DNA from: Actinomycetes bacterium
Lineage (GTDB): Bacteria > Actinomycetota > Actinomycetes > Actinomycetales > Dermatophilaceae
Assembly (NCBI GenBank): GCA_023389095.1
Contig: JAEWFB010000327.1
Coordinates: forward strand, 1 to 7,955
DNA: 7,955 nt
Direction of reading: 5' to 3'
The notes under the pieces are model-generated. The model searched no databases. It was given only the letters and a program-made list of their open reading frames with translations, and had not been told where the DNA came from. Made by a program: the position numbers and the translations under genes. Shown piece by piece: positions 6,395 to 7,955 of the stretch. The stretch's first letter is position 1, and each line of letters begins with the position of its first letter.

Positions 6395-7162
6395 TCAGCG
6401 GCCGAGGAAGACGGGGGTCCGCTTCTCTGCGAACGCCTTCCGCCCCTCGGCTGCGTCGTGGGTGCCCATGCAGATCGCCTGCATCTCGCGCTCGTACTGG
6501 ATCGCGGCCTCGAGGCCCATGCTCTGTGCAGCCCGGAGGTTGGCCTTGGCCGACTGCGTGGCGATCGGCGGGCGCGCGGCGATGGTGCCGGCCAGCTCGA
6601 GCGCCGCGGGCAGGAGCTCGGCCGGTTCGTGCAGACGGCTGACGAGCCCGGTGCGGTGGGCCTCCGTGGCGTCGACGCGGTCGCCGGTGAGGAGCATGAG
6701 GGCGACGTCGCTCGCACCGAGGCTGTTGCCGAGCAGGGCCGTGACGCCGCCGCCGCCGATCCAGCCGAGCTTGACCTCGGCGGCGGCGAACGTGGCCGTG
6801 CGGCTGGCCAGGCGCACGTCGCAGGAGAGGGCCAGCTCGAGGCCCCCGCCGAAGGCGTAACCGTTGACGGCGGCGACGACCGGGACGGCCAGGGCGCGCA
6901 GGGCGTCGCAGTAGTCGCGTCGATTGCGGAAGGTCCACGGGTCGGCGTACCCGTCGACCTCGCCGATGTCGCTGCCGACGCTGAAGGCCCGTTCGCCGGC
7001 GCCGGTGACGACGAGCACGCGCACGCCGTCCACCCCGGCCGCGACCGAGGCGACGATCTCGAAGAGGCGCGCGCTCATGGCCGTCGTCACGGCGTTGTGC
7101 TTCTCGGCGCGGTCGAGGGTGATGACGCCGACGCCGTCCTCGACGGCATACGTGACACTCAT
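6395..7162 (-). CDS. Enoyl-CoA hydratase/isomerase (crotonase) family protein with altered active site
   Basis: This 255-aa protein starts at ATG 7162, overlapping the solute-binding gene by 4 nt, with AGGAG 7 nt upstream. It is a crotonase-fold enzyme: LDRAEKHNA at residues 16-24, first oxyanion segment AFSVGSDIGE at 59-68, second oxyanion segment NGYAFGGGLELALSCDVRLAS at 100-120, then AAEVKLGWIGGGG at 127-139 and LTGDRVDA from 158. Glu129 aligns with the first catalytic Glu of mitochondrial enoyl-CoA hydratase. The second catalytic Glu, normally just before the VLTG motif, is Leu155 here, and the usual PGAGG loop reads GGGG. A standard two-Glu hydratase is therefore unlikely; isomerase, hydrolase or lyase chemistry on a CoA thioester is more plausible. 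No CoA ligase or transferase is in the window, but the operon continues upstream. Fold certain, reaction unknown. Confidence 0.9.
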   Translation of the reverse strand: MSVTYAVEDGVGVITLDRAEKHNAVTTAMSARLFEIVASVAAGVDGVRVLVVTGAGERAFSVGSDIGEVDGYADPWTFRNRRDYCDALRALAVPVVAAVNGYAFGGGLELALSCDVRLASRTATFAAAEVKLGWIGGGGVTALLGNSLGASDVALMLLTGDRVDATEAHRTGLVSRLHEPAELLPAALELAGTIAARPPIATQSAKANLRAAQSMGLEAAIQYEREMQAICMGTHDAAEGRKAFAEKRTPVFLGR

Positions 7163-7953
7163 GCGTTCGCTCCTGTCCTCGCCCGCTCACGGAGTCGGGC
7201 GTAGTCGTCGTTGAGCCGGGTCACCGCCGTGCGCACTGGCGTGGTGCCCGTGACCGCGTCGCGGACGACGGCCGCGGCATCGTGCTGGTAGGTCGTCCAC
7301 CCGGGCCAGCGGGGGCGCAGTGCGGCCGAGTCGACCGTTCGGCGGGTCGCCGAGTAGTAGCCGCCCCAGCGGGCGTCGACGGTGGGGGACTCCCACGCGT
7401 CCCGGTGCGCCGGCTGTCCGGCGTTCTCGGGGACGAGTCGGGTCTGGACGTCGGGGTCGAGGTAGGAGCGCACCCAGCGACGCACCGCGTCGAGGTCGGC
7501 GCCCGACCGGGCCGACACCGCGAGCCCGGTGCCGCCGAGCACGCTGCCGGGCTCTGGGCCGACGAACGACGGGGCCGCACCCCATGAGACCGGTGCGCGT
7601 CCGGTGTCCGCGACCGCATAGGACGCGTAGCCGTAGGCCAGCGGGCAGTAGGCGACCCGGCCGTCGGCGACCGCCTCGTGGATGCCGATCGGGTCGCCGA
7701 GCGAGACGCCGGCGTCGGCGACCGCCGCCCACACCTGCCTCAGTGTCTCGAGGGCGGCGCCCGCGGTGTCGGCGTCGAGGAGCTGCCCGGCAGGCAGGCC
7801 AGCGGTGGGGAGGTCACCGATGGCCAGGGCGTCGCCGGCGCACATCGCGAGGAGCGTCAGCAGGGCGTGCGGGCCGCCGAGGCACAGGGCGGTCGGGTGC
7901 TCGGCGGCGAAACCGGGAACGTCGGCCCAGCAGGCCGGAAGGGAGGCGGCGAG
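7159..7953 (-). CDS. Solute-binding-protein-like gene, C-terminal part
   Basis: The frame is open to the right edge of the window and ends at TGA 7161-7159. It gives 264 visible residues; the N-terminus is missing, so a signal peptide or lipobox cannot be judged. The product resembles the C-terminal lobe of family-1 extracellular (sugar-type) solute-binding proteins: CLGGPHALLTLLAM near visible residues 24-37, then AYGYASYAV, GGTGLAVSARS, a WVRSYLDPDVQ helix, QTRLVPENAGQPAHRDAWES, and a Tyr/Trp-rich end (RWGGYYSATRRTVDSAALRP, PGWTTYQ). It is translationally coupled to the crotonase gene, and no transporter permease or ATPase is present in the window. I recall similar proteins without signal peptides lying beside CoA-transferase and crotonase genes in actinobacteria, which would make this a cytosolic binding or sensor protein rather than a transport component; that is memory and inference. 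An internal ATG at 7845 is not the start, since homologous-looking sequence continues upstream of it. Confidence 0.78.
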   Translation of the reverse strand, partial: LAASLPACWADVPGFAAEHPTALCLGGPHALLTLLAMCAGDALAIGDLPTAGLPAGQLLDADTAGAALETLRQVWAAVADAGVSLGDPIGIHEAVADGRVAYCPLAYGYASYAVADTGRAPVSWGAAPSFVGPEPGSVLGGTGLAVSARSGADLDAVRRWVRSYLDPDVQTRLVPENAGQPAHRDAWESPTVDARWGGYYSATRRTVDSAALRPRWPGWTTYQHDAAAVVRDAVTGTTPVRTAVTRLNDDYARLRERARTGANA

Positions 7954-7955
7954 GG

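Noticed and set aside
6375..7190. Upstream extension of the KdaD-like protein into the crotonase gene
   Set aside because: The added sequence is arginine-rich and out of phase with the well-conserved crotonase; ATG 6374 has a strong ribosome site and starts at the family N-terminus (MRIIRY).
1..7955. tRNA/rRNA genes, CRISPR repeats, insertion sequences, long direct repeats, riboswitches
   Set aside because: Coding genes fill nearly all the window and the gaps are at most 53 bp. No repeated arrays, transposase motifs or tRNA-like elements were seen by eye.

Overview
The window is very GC-rich, by eye above 70%, with strong G/C preference at third codon positions and GGAGG-type ribosome sites. 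It has nine protein-coding genes packed head to tail with 4-nt ATGA overlaps. This suggests a high-GC actinobacterium; I cannot name the genus from the sequence. No RNA genes, mobile elements or CRISPR arrays were seen. Both gene clusters enter from outside the window, so neither operon promoter is visible.

Left half (1-2957, plus strand): the tail of a fumarylacetoacetate-hydrolase (FAH) family gene, then an SDR dehydrogenase, an aldo/keto reductase and a TIM-barrel amidohydrolase-type lactonase. This enzyme set matches the non-phosphorylative deoxy-sugar route best known for L-fucose (and, with other paralogues, L-rhamnose). In that route the sugar is oxidised to a lactone by the aldo/keto reductase, the lactone is opened by the lactonase, and an enolase-family dehydratase acts next (not in the window, expected upstream). 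The SDR then oxidises the 2-keto-3-deoxy acid and the FAH enzyme cleaves the diketo acid to pyruvate plus lactate.

Centre (2958-3010): a 53-bp gap between convergent genes. It holds an imperfect inverted repeat that could be a shared terminator.

Right half (3011-7955, minus strand, read right to left): the C-terminal part of an extracellular-type solute-binding protein, an enoyl-CoA hydratase/isomerase homologue, a second and different FAH-fold enzyme of the 2-keto-3-deoxy-D-arabinonate dehydratase type, a metallo-beta-lactamase-fold hydrolase, and an aldehyde dehydrogenase of the alpha-ketoglutarate semialdehyde dehydrogenase type. The dehydratase and the dehydrogenase together look like the lower Weimberg-type route (2-keto-3-deoxy-pentonate to alpha-ketoglutarate semialdehyde to alpha-ketoglutarate). 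The solute-binding, crotonase-fold and metallo-beta-lactamase genes are translationally coupled to that pair but have no assigned place in the pathway. This is the least explained part of the window.

Together the two convergent clusters look like an accessory locus for oxidative catabolism of sugars or sugar acids, one arm leading to pyruvate/lactate and the other to alpha-ketoglutarate. The true substrates cannot be fixed from sequence alone.
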